Positions 8,639-17,479 of a stretch of DNA of 64,000 nucleotides are shown piece by piece (the stretch's first letter is position 1; the number at the start of each line of letters is the position of its first letter). Source of the DNA: Neobacillus bataviensis LMG 21833. Lineage in GTDB: Bacteria; Bacillota; Bacilli; Bacillales; Cytobacillaceae. Under the pieces are notes generated by a model. It was not told where the DNA came from. It saw nothing but the letters and a program-made list of their open reading frames with translations, and did no database searches. The translations under genes and the position numbers were made by a program. The stretch is from positions 124,001 to 188,000 of the forward strand of contig NZ_AJLS01000035.1 of NCBI RefSeq assembly GCF_000307875.1, given 5' to 3'.

Positions 8639-9181
8639 GTGGAGGGAAAAATAGATAAAATTCTGACTGAGCTTCAGTATACAAATAAGCGATTAGGAAA
8701 TTTGGAAACAGGCCAAGTAGATTTATCTAGCGGACAAGATGTAATGAAAACTCAAATTGGAAGTCTTGAAAAAGGCCAAAGGTTATTAACTATTGATATT
8801 GCGGAAGTAAAATCAGGTCTGAAGGATGTAGCTATTGAGATGGCAGTGGTAAAATCAACCTTGAATGAATTGAAAACTGGCCAGAATGAATTGCGTTCAG
8901 ATGTGGGAGAATTGAAGACGGGACAGAATGAATTGCGTTCAGATGTAGCAGAATTAAGAACTGGCCAGAATGAACTTTCAGGTCGTATCGGTAATTTGGA
9001 AACTGGTCAACAAGAAATAAAAGACCTAATCAAACATACGACGACTTTAATGACCGAGAGTTTTACCTATATACGGAGAGACATGAAAACATTAGCTTTT
9101 GATGTCAATTCTGATGTGGAACTTCTTTTTAAAGAAGTGGCGGAGGTAAAACGAAAGGTCAACAAACTTGAACAAAAATAA
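8639..9181 (+). CDS. Coiled-coil protein with 14-residue TGQ repeats
   Basis: A 180-residue hydrophilic coiled coil. The GTG at 8639 is preferred to the ATG at 8624 because GGAGG (8626-8630) overlaps the latter and sits 8 bases before the former. Residues about 15-125 are repeats ending in TGQ or KGQ, with 14-residue units ELKTGQNELRSDVG that are nearly identical at the DNA level (42-base period from 8867). The C-terminal third (RRDMKTLAFDVNSDVELLF...VKRKVNKLEQK) is also helical. There is no signal peptide or membrane segment. It resembles Bacillus DUF-type long-helix proteins; a structural or scaffold role is a guess. Confidence 0.75.
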   Translation: MEGKIDKILTELQYTNKRLGNLETGQVDLSSGQDVMKTQIGSLEKGQRLLTIDIAEVKSGLKDVAIEMAVVKSTLNELKTGQNELRSDVGELKTGQNELRSDVAELRTGQNELSGRIGNLETGQQEIKDLIKHTTTLMTESFTYIRRDMKTLAFDVNSDVELLFKEVAEVKRKVNKLEQK

Positions 9182-9347
9182 TCACTATATCAATTAATAG
9201 CGGATGCTCCTGTGAAATATAGGAACCTCTAAAGACGTATGACAAGAAAAGGCGCAAAGCACTTGATTATCGGCTTGTCTTGATACATCGAGCAATGGTG
9301 CCTGAAGCTGGACAATTCTCAAAGTCAAAATTTATACTTTCTTCATA

Positions 9348-9381
9348 AAAAAGTGGGAGGGGTTTGAACCCCTACTCCCAC
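9348..9381 (-). terminator. Rho-independent terminator overlapping the DUF3006 stop codon
   Basis: On the minus strand GTGGGAGTAGGGG pairs with CCCCTCCCAC and is followed by TTTTTT. The TAG stop codon of the upstream gene lies inside the 5' arm of the stem. Confidence 0.8.
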
Positions 9382-9584
9382 ATATCTTCCATTAACCGAT
9401 TAATTTGTTTTCTTCGTTCTTGAGTTCCCTGCACATCAACAGAAATATGCTCGCCATCCACCACAAGGATATCGCCTACTTTTGCGCCACTGGGAAGACG
9501 GTTCATTCTTATATCGACAAACGTGCCATCTTCTTTTTCACAAACGACTTGATCTCCTTCAAATCGATCAATGATTAGCTTCAC
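9372..9584 (-). CDS. DUF3006 domain protein
   Basis: A 70-residue protein starting KLIIDRFEGDQVVCEKEDG, the characteristic opening of DUF3006 proteins, a small beta-rich domain often encoded beside ComEC-like hydrolases. A GTG at 9584 is chosen over a GTG at 9593 because the AAGGAG immediately after the upstream stop codon is 8 bases before it. The ribosome binding site overlaps the TAA of the upstream lipoprotein gene, so the two are probably translationally coupled. Function unknown. Confidence 0.8.
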   Translation of the reverse strand: MKLIIDRFEGDQVVCEKEDGTFVDIRMNRLPSGAKVGDILVVDGEHISVDVQGTQERRKQINRLMEDMWE

Positions 9585-9596
9585 TTTGCTCACTCC

Positions 9597-10886
9597 TTAT
9601 TGGGGAATAAAAGATGTTTGTGTTTGATATTCTTTCCCATCTGCTTGAACCGTAATATCGATCAGCACTTCAAAACCGGCTGCGGCTCGGCTGATTTTAA
9701 CCGGTAAGGTAGTTCCAACAGTCCCGGTATACGTTGTGTCCTTGCTCTTATAATGAAAAACAGCTGTAAACGGTGCACCTGACATACCGGCTACATCTAA
9801 ATGAATCGTTCCGTATTGGCCAGGCGTGGGATTATCCACACTTGCTTTTATAGACGTATCGGTACCTTGACTCGTTGCAGTCTGTGGTGTCACTGTAGGT
9901 GCGACAGTCGCATTGTTTTTCACCGTATCCTGTTCGATTTTTGCTGGATCCGTATTAAACGTGATGGTTGATCCATCACTTGTCGCAATAATCGTTCCTT
10001 GTTCATCCGTTCTGAAAACTTGAATGTGTTGTGCCTGCATCTTTTGCAGCGTTTCAACGGTTGGATGACCATATTGATTGTCTTTTCCTGCCGAAACAAT
10101 CGCATATTTCGGTTGCACCTTCGTTAAGAAGGCTTCACTCGTCGATGTATTCGCTCCATGATGGCCTAATTTCAGCACATCTGCCTGAAGGTTTGCACCT
10201 GAAGCAATCATATCCTGCTCAGCTTTGACCGTTGCATCTCCAGTAAATAGGAAACGATTTTCCCCATTCGTGACTTTTAATACAGCACTGGAAGAATTCA
10301 GATCCTCACCGTAGCTGGTAACAGGCCCAACAAACTCCGCATCCACACCTGCTAACGCCAATGATACACCGGCTTTCGCTTCCTTCAGTTTTAATCCTTC
10401 ATTTTTAACAGCTATGACGAAATCTTCAAATGTTTTCGTGGTATGCGTAACCTTAGGCATATAAACCGATTTGACGTCGAAATTTTGCAGGACGGTATCC
10501 AATCCACCAATATGGTCAGCATCAGGGTGTGTCGCGATCATAACCTCTAGATCATCAACATGGTATTTCTTCAGATAGGCAACGACATCATCACCTCGAT
10601 CGTTGTTCCCGCCGTCAATTAATATGTCATCGCCATTGGATGTTTTAATATAAATACTGTCACCTTGTCCCACATCTAAATAATAAACCTGCATTGTTCC
10701 GGTAGCGGAGGCATTTGTCTGTTCCGCTTGGTCAGTGGTTTCATTTTTGACTTCCTCACTCGTCACTTTCGCTGGCGTTTTGTCCGTGGTCGCAGCTGTT
10801 TTCGTTGGCTCTGGCGTACTCTGACAGGCAGCTAAAGAGCTGGCGAGAAGGATACTGCTTATTATGCTGAATAACCTTTTTTTCAC
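9597..10886 (-). CDS. ComEC/Rec2-like metallo-beta-lactamase-fold lipoprotein
   Basis: A 429-residue protein with a lipoprotein signal peptide (lipobox LAAC, about residue 20), a Thr/Ala-rich linker, and an MBL domain about 65-310. Metal-binding motifs are visible: ILIDGGNN, then THPDADHIGG (HxDxDH), LFTGDA and LGHHG. The C-terminal hundred residues form a separate beta-rich domain after a Thr/Gln-rich linker. Free-standing ComEC-like hydrolases of this type are thought to be exported nucleases or phosphodiesterases; DNA as substrate is inference. The GTG start is preceded by AAGGGG. It is followed by the coupled DUF3006 gene and a shared terminator. Confidence 0.85.
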   Translation of the reverse strand: MKKRLFSIISSILLASSLAACQSTPEPTKTAATTDKTPAKVTSEEVKNETTDQAEQTNASATGTMQVYYLDVGQGDSIYIKTSNGDDILIDGGNNDRGDDVVAYLKKYHVDDLEVMIATHPDADHIGGLDTVLQNFDVKSVYMPKVTHTTKTFEDFVIAVKNEGLKLKEAKAGVSLALAGVDAEFVGPVTSYGEDLNSSSAVLKVTNGENRFLFTGDATVKAEQDMIASGANLQADVLKLGHHGANTSTSEAFLTKVQPKYAIVSAGKDNQYGHPTVETLQKMQAQHIQVFRTDEQGTIIATSDGSTITFNTDPAKIEQDTVKNNATVAPTVTPQTATSQGTDTSIKASVDNPTPGQYGTIHLDVAGMSGAPFTAVFHYKSKDTTYTGTVGTTLPVKISRAAAGFEVLIDITVQADGKEYQTQTSFIPQ

Positions 10887-11077
10887 TTGATTACCCCTTA
10901 TTCATTAATCTTTTCAATAATGTCTAGTATGTTGAACTAGTATTTATAAGTTTACTATATTTATTATAGTACTTTTTTTCGAATAAGGGCGAAGGAATGA
11001 ATGGAAAATCACGATTAATATGGGAAAGATTCATCTTTATTTCGCTAATGAGGATAAAATAGTGTTCGAAATGTTGT

Positions 11078-11105
11078 AAAAAGAAAAGAAGGTGGATTCA
11101 CCTTC
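11078..11105 (-). terminator. Rho-independent terminator of the 59-aa minus-strand gene
   Basis: GAAGGTG (11088-11094) pairs with CACCTTC (11099-11105); on the minus strand it is followed by TTTTCTTTTT. Confidence 0.75.
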
Positions 11106-11129
11106 CAAATACGATTTGATTATCAAGTT

Positions 11130-11309
11130 TCAACTACGCTGAATTGTAGAGGTTGAAAAGTTTTTGACCATCTTTTGAAGGTTGCGATGACCCTCTCTTA
11201 ATTTAATCGTTTCATCGATAATTTTTTGGAATCCTTCCAAATCTCTATCACTTGCATTTAATAAAGACTTCGGTAGACCTTCGACGATTTGTTGTAGGGT
11301 TAGCTCCAT
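11130..11309 (-). CDS. Small helical protein (59 aa), unknown function
   Basis: A 59-codon frame beginning MELTLQQIVEGLPKSLLN and ending STSTIQRS, with amphipathic helical character (GFQKIIDETIKLREGH). Its ATG at 11309 has only a weak ribosome binding site; an AAGGTGG lies farther upstream. A strong terminator begins 25 bases after the stop on the same strand, which supports a real short transcript. No family recognised. Confidence 0.55.
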   Translation of the reverse strand: MELTLQQIVEGLPKSLLNASDRDLEGFQKIIDETIKLREGHRNLQKMVKNFSTSTIQRS

Positions 11310-11649
11310 ACTCAGGGGTCATGACCACCTTTCAACTTATTCGTTAGACATCTGTTCCGTTTTCTTTACTATTTTATAGCGGGATGATTTTTTCCTGCCT
11401 GCATAGAATAAAACTTATCTACAGTAATCTCCATATTTTATAAAAAACAGTAAAAAACCTCCTTTTTCGGACAAATTAAGACGGTAAATCAATAGATGCT
11501 TCTCTTATTTGTAGAAAAATATTGCGTGAAACCCTCTTTCCTAAGGCAAATATAGTATTTGTCAAAACTAACTTTGATGAAAAAGGGTAGATCAAATATT
11601 TACAGAATTTAATTAATGAGAAGTAAAATTTAAATAGGAGGCGTTTATT
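11310..11649. other. Intergenic region between divergent genes
   Basis: 340 AT-rich bases between the minus-strand 59-aa gene and the PH-domain gene. It presumably holds both promoters; no other feature is supported. Confidence 0.5.
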
Positions 11650-12018
11650 ATGGCTGCAACCCAGGCAATTCTACAATGGACTTTCATCTCTGAATGTCCG
11701 ATTCCAAATGATGTGAATGAACTATTAGTGGGTGGAGAAGAAGCGATTGCTGCTTATAAAACTATCCGTGATAGTGCTATCTTTACTAATAAGAGATTAA
11801 TTGTAAGGGATGCTCAAGGTTTAACAGGGAAGAAGGTTGAGATTTATTCGTTGCCATATTCATCAATCAATATGTGGTCAACGGAGAATGCGGGTAGTTT
11901 CTTTGATGTAAATGCAGAGGTTGAATTATGGACAAGGGCAGGCCACATTAAAGTAAATCTTAAAAAAGGTGTGGATATTCGTAAGTTTGATAAACTAATT
12001 GCAAATGCACTCCTTTAA
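11650..12018 (+). CDS. Bacterial PH-domain protein
   Basis: A 122-residue protein with the bacterial pleckstrin-homology pattern: an initial acidic strand, AIFTNKRLIVRDAQG, the IYSLPYSSINMWS strand, then VELWTRAGHIKVNLKKG and a final helix DIRKFDKLIANALL. No signal or membrane segment, so it is cytoplasmic. AGGAGGC lies upstream at good spacing. A long terminator follows. The bPH_1-type family in Bacillus is of unknown role. Confidence 0.8.
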   Translation: MAATQAILQWTFISECPIPNDVNELLVGGEEAIAAYKTIRDSAIFTNKRLIVRDAQGLTGKKVEIYSLPYSSINMWSTENAGSFFDVNAEVELWTRAGHIKVNLKKGVDIRKFDKLIANALL

Positions 12019-12032
12019 TTGGGCAATGACTG

Positions 12033-12074
12033 AAAAGGGTCGCCTGCCTTATTCCTTAGCAGACGACCCTTTTA
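12033..12074 (+). terminator. Rho-independent terminator
   Basis: AAAAGGGTCG.CTGC and GCAG.CGACCCTTTT form a long stem with one internal mismatch and an A/T-flanked end, so it can serve both strands. Confidence 0.8.
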
Positions 12075-12169
12075 ATTAAATCTTTTTCCTTTTCATAAAA
12101 GAAATAACTGCATTAGAAGTGTCTTGTCCAAAACTGGTATCAAAGCAAGATTGAGAGCCGTATTGCCTT

Positions 12170-12949
12170 TTATAAAAGTCCAACCATTTGCAGACCATGG
12201 AGAATCCCGTTGTCATCAACCGATTTTGTCACAAATTTTGCGACCTTCTTTACCTCTTCCTCGCCATTTCCCATCGCTACACTATTTGTTATGGTCGCCA
12301 GCATTTGCAAATCATTCAGCCCATCACCAAAAGCAAATTGGCGTTCCGCAGGAAATCCTAATTTTTCTATTAATTTTTCAATTCCTATAGCTTTTGAGCC
12401 CCCCTTTGGAAGAATATCGACGGAAACTGGATGCCATCGGATAAAATCAAAGTCATGAAACTCCTGTTCATATTGGCTCTCTTCTCCTTCAGGACAGAAC
12501 AGAAGAGTTTGATACAATTCACGGCCTTTATAATATTTGGGATCGTGTGTTGGAAATTGCCTGATATTTAATGTCCCAATGCTTTCAGTAATATAAGCAT
12601 GTTCCGGAACATTTGCTTTCATGTCCTCGTGGTCCATAAACACAACAGGATGGTTATTCGTAAGCGCCGCTTCTGTCAATTTTTCAAGAGAAGGGATATT
12701 TAATGGGTTCGTATGTATCACTTCGCCGTTTAACACGACGTACTGGCCATTATAACTAACATAAGTATGAATATCCAATTCCTTTCGTAAATCTTCGAAC
12801 ATAAATGGGGCACGCCCTGTTGCGATTGCGACTATATGTCCCAGTTCCTTCAGCTTATAAATGGCTTCTTTTGTGGAAGATGGCAATTCTTTATTAGAAT
12901 CGAGCAAAGTACCGTCTATATCGAAAAAAATTACGCTCTGGTTTGTCAT
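12170..12949 (-). CDS. Cof-type HAD-superfamily phosphatase (YkrA-like)
   Basis: A 259-residue HAD hydrolase: motif I FFDIDGTLLD with the nucleophile Asp (about 8-17), motif II ATGR, a C2-type cap domain about 85-185, a conserved Lys in KGGSKAIGI, and motif IV FGDGLNDLQML. The family dephosphorylates sugar phosphates and small phosphometabolites; the substrate is not predictable. The start MTNQSV at 12949 has AGG 7 bases upstream, better than the ATG at 12955. Monocistronic by context. Confidence 0.88.
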   Translation of the reverse strand: MTNQSVIFFDIDGTLLDSNKELPSSTKEAIYKLKELGHIVAIATGRAPFMFEDLRKELDIHTYVSYNGQYVVLNGEVIHTNPLNIPSLEKLTEAALTNNHPVVFMDHEDMKANVPEHAYITESIGTLNIRQFPTHDPKYYKGRELYQTLLFCPEGEESQYEQEFHDFDFIRWHPVSVDILPKGGSKAIGIEKLIEKLGFPAERQFAFGDGLNDLQMLATITNSVAMGNGEEEVKKVAKFVTKSVDDNGILHGLQMVGLL

Positions 12950-13194
12950 GTTCATTCCTGCCTTTTAGAAAAATTTGTTTGTTGTCTGTCATATTCCCGC
13001 TAATTTTTTTGCAATGCAAGTAAGAATTTCCTCTGCCTTCTTTAACTTAGTGTACATTATGAAAACCATTTCATGTCAAATCCCTGAATAGGTAGAGTAT
13101 TCTTTACCTATCGTTTTAAAAATAATCAAAATAGAAGAACAATAGACAAGGTCACATTCATAAACTATTGTAACAATTCGTGAGGGTGATTCAT

Positions 13195-13443
13195 ATGAGA
13201 AACAGAAGGGCGATACAAGCCCAACCTATAATCGGGCAAGCTTGGACCGGAAAACATGTTGTCTTGCTTCACTGTACAAACAATAATCAGTTCCTCAATC
13301 TTTATAAAAGTTACCACGCTCCGATTGAGCCGCCCCGTCACAATTGTGCGGAAACATTATCTCAATTACTAAGCATTGGTTATCGCATAATGGCCATTAC
13401 TCCAGTATCCTCTAATCAAATTCAATACTTTTTGGTACTTTGA
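13195..13443 (+). CDS. Hypothetical protein (82 aa)
   Basis: Start ATG 13195 with AGGGTGA upstream, preferred over an in-frame GTG at 13180 that overlaps the ribosome binding site. The protein is neutral and soluble with a KHVVLLHCTNNNQFLNLYKS core and a PIEPPRHNCAETLSQLLS middle section. No family recognised. A palindromic repeat follows 70 bases later. Confidence 0.55.
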   Translation: MRNRRAIQAQPIIGQAWTGKHVVLLHCTNNNQFLNLYKSYHAPIEPPRHNCAETLSQLLSIGYRIMAITPVSSNQIQYFLVL

Positions 13444-13751
13444 TTTAAGCCAAAAAACCTTGAGCGATTTAGCGGTTCGAGGATTTAAACTTTTGGTTAT
13501 CATATTTATAATATTTCGGTGCCTGACCCCCAGTAGGGTAAGGTTATTAGCGAAGTGAGGGTCAGGCACCGCCTTCATTATCATTCTAATAGCAAGGCCA
13601 ACACTCCCCGAACCTAATAGTGCTAATGTAAGGGTTAACTAAACTGAAAAAACTTGCTATTTTGAAAAGGGACTTTCTAGAAAAAAAGTATGATATTGTA
13701 GAAAGGTAATGGATAGTCCATTTTTACTACATTTAAAAAAAGGGAGAAGAG
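13444..13751. other. Intergenic region with REP-like palindrome
   Basis: 308 bases holding the palindromic element at 13517-13571 and the presumed promoter of the HD-GYP gene. The minus-strand open frame across it is a by-product of the palindrome. Confidence 0.6.
13517..13571. repeat. REP-like palindrome, GGTGCCTGACCC type, copy 1
   Basis: CGGTGCCTGACCC (from 13517) and GGGTCAGGCACCG (to 13571) are perfect inverted arms around a 29-base centre that begins CAGTA. A second copy with identical arms, the same TATTT left flank and a similar centre occurs at 24995-25047. Confidence 0.85.
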
Positions 13752-14702
13752 ATGCTTGATAAATTTTTTGAGAAAATAGGGAATTATATTTACTTTCGCT
13801 ATGTTTTTTTTATACTTTTATCATTAAGTTTAGTTCTCAGCATTGTTTTTCCTCATAATGATAATTTTGCATTGTTTATGGTTGCTGTAAGTTTTTTAGG
13901 CATTGGCTTTCATAATAAACCTGTTTTTTTGGTCTGCTTCACTGTTTTAGTGGTTTATCTTAGGTTTCAATTCGTACCAAAGGCAGAAGAGAGTGTCTTT
14001 TTAACTTATTTGGTGACTTATTTTTTAGTTACTTTAACTTCAGCGGGTATGACGCTATATATCCAAAAAGTGAAAAAGGACAGTTTAGATTTAACAAAAA
14101 CCCTTGTTAATGCTTTGGAATCCAGGGATACATATACATCTGACCATTCCGACAATGTATCAAGATATGCTGTGCAAATAGCCGAAAAGATGAATCTTTC
14201 TAAAGACCTGTGCAATATCATTCGTACAGGGGGATTATTGCACGATATTGGAAAGATTGGTATTCCTGAACACATTTTGACCAAGCCTGGGAGATTAACT
14301 TCTAAAGAATATACTATTATAAAGACCCATCCAGAAATTGGATATGAAATACTTAAACATGTTGATGGTTTGAAGAAAAATGGTGTTTTGGATATTGTTT
14401 TGTATCACCACGAAAGATTTGATGGTACAGGCTATCCGAAAGGATTAAAAGGCAGCGAAATTCCATTGGTTGCTCGGATCGTTGGAGTTGCTGATGCGTT
14501 TGATGCGATGATTTCCAAACGTGTTTATAGAAATGGATTGGATTTGAATTTTGCAATTAATGAGATTCGCCGAAATAAGGGGATACAGTTTGATCCTGAA
14601 GTAGCAGATGCGTTCCTTCGTTTATTTAAAGAAGAGAATATAAAAGTGGAGCGCACGGCTATAAACTTAGTTGAATCACATAAAAAAACAAAAACGATAT
14701 AA
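13752..14702 (+). CDS. Membrane-anchored HD-GYP domain protein
   Basis: A 316-residue protein. The first 105 residues contain about four hydrophobic segments (for example FFILLSLSLVLSIVF and LVTYFLVTLTSAGMTLYI), followed by an HD-GYP domain from about 120. Visible catalytic motifs are YTSDHSDNV, LLHDIGKIGIPEHIL, KTHPEIG, YHHERFDGTGYPKGL and VADAFDAM, so the HD pair and GYP are intact. HD-GYP proteins hydrolyse cyclic di-GMP or related dinucleotides; activity here is family inference. GGGAGAAG precedes the ATG. A terminator follows, so it is probably monocistronic. Confidence 0.88.
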   Translation: MLDKFFEKIGNYIYFRYVFFILLSLSLVLSIVFPHNDNFALFMVAVSFLGIGFHNKPVFLVCFTVLVVYLRFQFVPKAEESVFLTYLVTYFLVTLTSAGMTLYIQKVKKDSLDLTKTLVNALESRDTYTSDHSDNVSRYAVQIAEKMNLSKDLCNIIRTGGLLHDIGKIGIPEHILTKPGRLTSKEYTIIKTHPEIGYEILKHVDGLKKNGVLDIVLYHHERFDGTGYPKGLKGSEIPLVARIVGVADAFDAMISKRVYRNGLDLNFAINEIRRNKGIQFDPEVADAFLRLFKEENIKVERTAINLVESHKKTKTI

Positions 14703-14728
14703 AAACCGCTTTTCAGCGTTGTTAACAA

Positions 14729-14766
14729 AATGAGAAAAGAAAACTCTTTTCCCATTTATTTTTTTA
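14729..14766 (+). terminator. Rho-independent terminator
   Basis: GAAAAG/CTTTTC core with outer AATG/CATT pairing, then TTATTTTTTT. Confidence 0.65.
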
Positions 14767-14981
14767 TAGGATTAACTCTTTTTCATGAAGTTGGTGAATG
14801 ACCCCTCCTTAGCACCAAGATACAAACGGTTCTGGTAAACTTCATGAATTCAATGTGCCCACTTTTTATGAGACAAAAGCTATTAAAAAGTAGCTAAAAG
14901 TGTGAAATAAATAGAGAAGAGTATTAAAAATATTGTAGCTAAAACGTTCATCTGCATTAATGATAGGGGAGTGTAGACAAA

Positions 14982-15527
14982 ATGAAGCAAAATATATTTC
15001 ATTCATTGGAGGGTAAAAATGTCTCCTTTAAGGAACTAAGCACAACCGACGCAGAAGAAATCCATCAGTATGCATCAGATAAAGAGGTCTCACGTTTTAT
15101 CGGCTGGAGATTAATGAACAGTTTGCAAGATACTAGGGAACATATTGAAACAATGGTTCAACGTGAGGCGGAAGGTACGCATTTATATGCATCCATTGTT
15201 CAAAAATCAACAAGGGAAATTATCGGGACAGCGATGATATTCAATTTTGATCATGAAGCAAACAAAGCAGAAATTGGCTATGTTTTTCATCAAGACCATT
15301 GGGGTAAAGGATATGGTACTGAGTGTGTGTCGTTGATGAGTGTTTTCGCATTTGAATCCCTTAACCTGCACAAACTCTATGCTAGTGTAGTGGATGCAAA
15401 TGTTGGTTCTGCAAGGATCCTCGTAAAGAATGGCTTTGAATTAGAAGGAGAATTAAGGGATCACTATTTTATTGAAGAAACCTATTTTAACGCAATGCTT
15501 TTCGGAAAAATTCAAACCAAAAAATAA
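14982..15527 (+). CDS. RimJ/RimL-type GNAT acetyltransferase
   Basis: A 181-residue GNAT protein with the RimJ/RimL layout: a VSFKELSTTDAEEI opening strand, IGYVFHQDHWGKGYGTEC (acetyl-CoA loop) and NLHKLYASVVDANVGSARIL, then NGFELEGELRDHYFI. The family acetylates N-terminal amines of ribosomal proteins, antibiotics or polyamines; the target is unknown. A GGGGAG site lies upstream. A shared bidirectional terminator separates it from the converging peptidase gene. Confidence 0.85.
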   Translation: MKQNIFHSLEGKNVSFKELSTTDAEEIHQYASDKEVSRFIGWRLMNSLQDTREHIETMVQREAEGTHLYASIVQKSTREIIGTAMIFNFDHEANKAEIGYVFHQDHWGKGYGTECVSLMSVFAFESLNLHKLYASVVDANVGSARILVKNGFELEGELRDHYFIEETYFNAMLFGKIQTKK

Positions 15528-15528
15528 C

Positions 15529-15582
15529 AAAAGATGAAAGACAATGATTCCTACGCAATGGAATCATCGTCTTTCATCTTTT
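15529..15582. terminator. Bidirectional terminator between convergent genes
   Basis: AAAAGATGAAAGAC.ATGATTCC pairs with GGAATCAT.GTCTTTCATCTTTT around a short loop, flanked by A and T runs, so it can stop transcription from both sides. Confidence 0.85.
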
Positions 15583-15593
15583 CCATTATTCAT

Positions 15594-17150
15594 TTACTGC
15601 TTTTTTGCTTCTATCAGGCTTTTGTTGACCAAAAATTGCTCGAAGTAGTTGAATGTGAAGTCTTCCCCGCAGATGGATTTGACACGTTCCTGCCAGGTAA
15701 AGCGCTCTGTTGGCTCCATGAATTCTTGTAGTATTTTAGTAAAGACCGTTCCCTGTTTGTACATGCCATCTATTTTGCAATAATGGCGCAGCATGTCCCT
15801 GATCCCATCTGCATAGATATAATCCTGGACATAGGCCGGATGGCTGACCAGTATAGCCTGGGAGGCAGGGTGCTGCCCTGGGCCGTCGAGTCCCAAGACA
15901 TCCTTTAGAAGGCTATCGGCAAGATCCTGCAAATCACCATCTGGATTCTGATAAACTTCATACTCTACTAGACTAATGTAAAAATAAAACAAGGAAATAA
16001 ACAGATCAACAAGGTGCTTGGATTCAATAAGCTGCTCTGCTTCGTTTTGATTTAATCCAAAATAATCGACCAGCCATTCTTTTTGATAGGGAATTGTCAT
16101 GAATAGTTCCGCCATGGCTTCATGTCCTATCACACTCTGCAATTCCTTGAATTCAGGAATTTTTGAAGAAGCAAAACAATTATACAGTGCATGGCCCAGT
16201 TCATGGAATGCTGAGGCAAAGGCTAGGTGACTGTTACGTTTGTTGATGGTTAATTTGATGTCCTCAGGGGCAATTTCTATGCAGAAGCCTCCGAATGGAA
16301 TATGTAAAAGCTCAACATTAATAGGGGTATTTTTCAGCTCCATTCCAAAATAAGCAAGCGATTCTTCTATTGCCGTTTCAATTTTATCACTAGGAAAAAG
16401 GGACATGTCTACCGTTGTATAATTCGTCGCAGTGTATAAGAAATCATAAACATGAAGGGACTCATAACCAAAACGTTCTTTTATACGGTCCATCCATTCA
16501 TTTATGACAGCGGCGCTGTTTCGGAACAACCGCAAGCCTTCTTCCTTGTATTGATGAAAATTCAGCCCAGCTGCCTTAAACTTGTAGTCGTAGTAATTAC
16601 TATATCCAAACTCTTTCGCTTTTTTGTTCCTTGCTTTAATAAGCCTCCGGAAATCCTCCGTAAGTTCCTCTCCCAAATCATTCATCGCTTCTGTAAGTTT
16701 TCGCCGGATAGCACGATCGGGATGGTCCATTAAAGCAGAATGGACTTGGCCGCTATTGAACTCGGTTTCGTCAATTTCAAAGGTTTTACTGAAAAGTTTT
16801 CCTTCGAGCTCATTTTTTAATGTCAAAACCTCAGAATCCGACTCAATCTCCTGCTTTTCAATTTCATTAAGCATTAAAGACAGGCGTTTTTTCCAGATTG
16901 GATCCTCTATATACTTGGACCAATTCCGGAGCATAGCTTTAAAAGCTGGATCAGCCATCGTTTGTTTTCTTGCTTCCAGTAAACCTTGCAATTCCTCCGG
17001 CTGCTCACCGGTCGCGTATAATTGATACGTAAGACGGTTTATTTCGAAAGACAAGTGTGACAATTTTTGAATTTCTTCCTGATACGCCTCTTTCCATACC
17101 TGTTCTTCATTCATCTGGACCAGCCTTTCTAAATCCATGATTGATTCCAT
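15594..17150 (-). CDS. M3-like zinc oligopeptidase
   Basis: A 518-residue, mostly helical gluzincin peptidase. The zinc site FASAFHELGHALYNCF (HExxH) is about residue 316, with the third ligand in IGHEAMAELFM about 26 residues later. Length and the helical N-terminal half fit M3 oligoendopeptidases and the related M2 group; no signal peptide is seen, so it is probably cytosolic and degrades short peptides. AGAGGTG lies 6 bases before the ATG. Its closest relatives are unclear, so the exact subfamily is left open. Confidence 0.85.
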   Translation of the reverse strand: MESIMDLERLVQMNEEQVWKEAYQEEIQKLSHLSFEINRLTYQLYATGEQPEELQGLLEARKQTMADPAFKAMLRNWSKYIEDPIWKKRLSLMLNEIEKQEIESDSEVLTLKNELEGKLFSKTFEIDETEFNSGQVHSALMDHPDRAIRRKLTEAMNDLGEELTEDFRRLIKARNKKAKEFGYSNYYDYKFKAAGLNFHQYKEEGLRLFRNSAAVINEWMDRIKERFGYESLHVYDFLYTATNYTTVDMSLFPSDKIETAIEESLAYFGMELKNTPINVELLHIPFGGFCIEIAPEDIKLTINKRNSHLAFASAFHELGHALYNCFASSKIPEFKELQSVIGHEAMAELFMTIPYQKEWLVDYFGLNQNEAEQLIESKHLVDLFISLFYFYISLVEYEVYQNPDGDLQDLADSLLKDVLGLDGPGQHPASQAILVSHPAYVQDYIYADGIRDMLRHYCKIDGMYKQGTVFTKILQEFMEPTERFTWQERVKSICGEDFTFNYFEQFLVNKSLIEAKKQ

Positions 17151-17353
17151 CTTTTACACCTCTTTCTGCTAAAATAAAGAGCATTTTTGTTTTGAGCTTG
17201 GAAAAACCCACTCACCAAAATAGTATGAATAAACGGTCCTTTTCAATACTTATACCAATGGGCTGCTATCAAATTTGACGACAGCTTTAAGAAATTGTTA
17301 CATTAGGGCAAGGAGTTATTGTGGGAGCTATCTGTGTATTTTGGAGGTAAAAG

Positions 17354-17479
17354 ATGCCATTCTGGATAAGTCCAGTGTTTATTTTACCTAGATATCAAGG
17401 GAAGGGTATAGCACAGATGGTGATTCAATTAATTGAGGTGGTAAATGATGCAGTTTTTTATAAAGTTAAATACTCTTAG
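17354..17479 (+). pseudogene. GNAT acetyltransferase remnant (41 codons)
   Basis: A frame starting MPFWISPVFILPRYQGKGIA carries the acetyl-CoA-binding loop of a GNAT enzyme (RYQGKGIA followed by a helix), with the N-terminal domain missing, and ends after 41 codons. GGAGG stands before it. The tail overlaps the start of the next gene in another frame. It is read as a decayed acetyltransferase fragment. Confidence 0.55.

Noticed and set aside
8867-9010. CRISPR-like or satellite array
   Set aside because: The 42-base periodicity is in frame and encodes a coiled-coil repeat.
13369-13584. Minus-strand 71-codon frame
   Set aside because: It crosses the REP palindrome and the end of a plus-strand gene; no ribosome binding site and no family.
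16624-17025. Plus-strand 133-codon frame inside the peptidase gene
   Set aside because: Ser-rich antisense shadow of a clear metallopeptidase gene.
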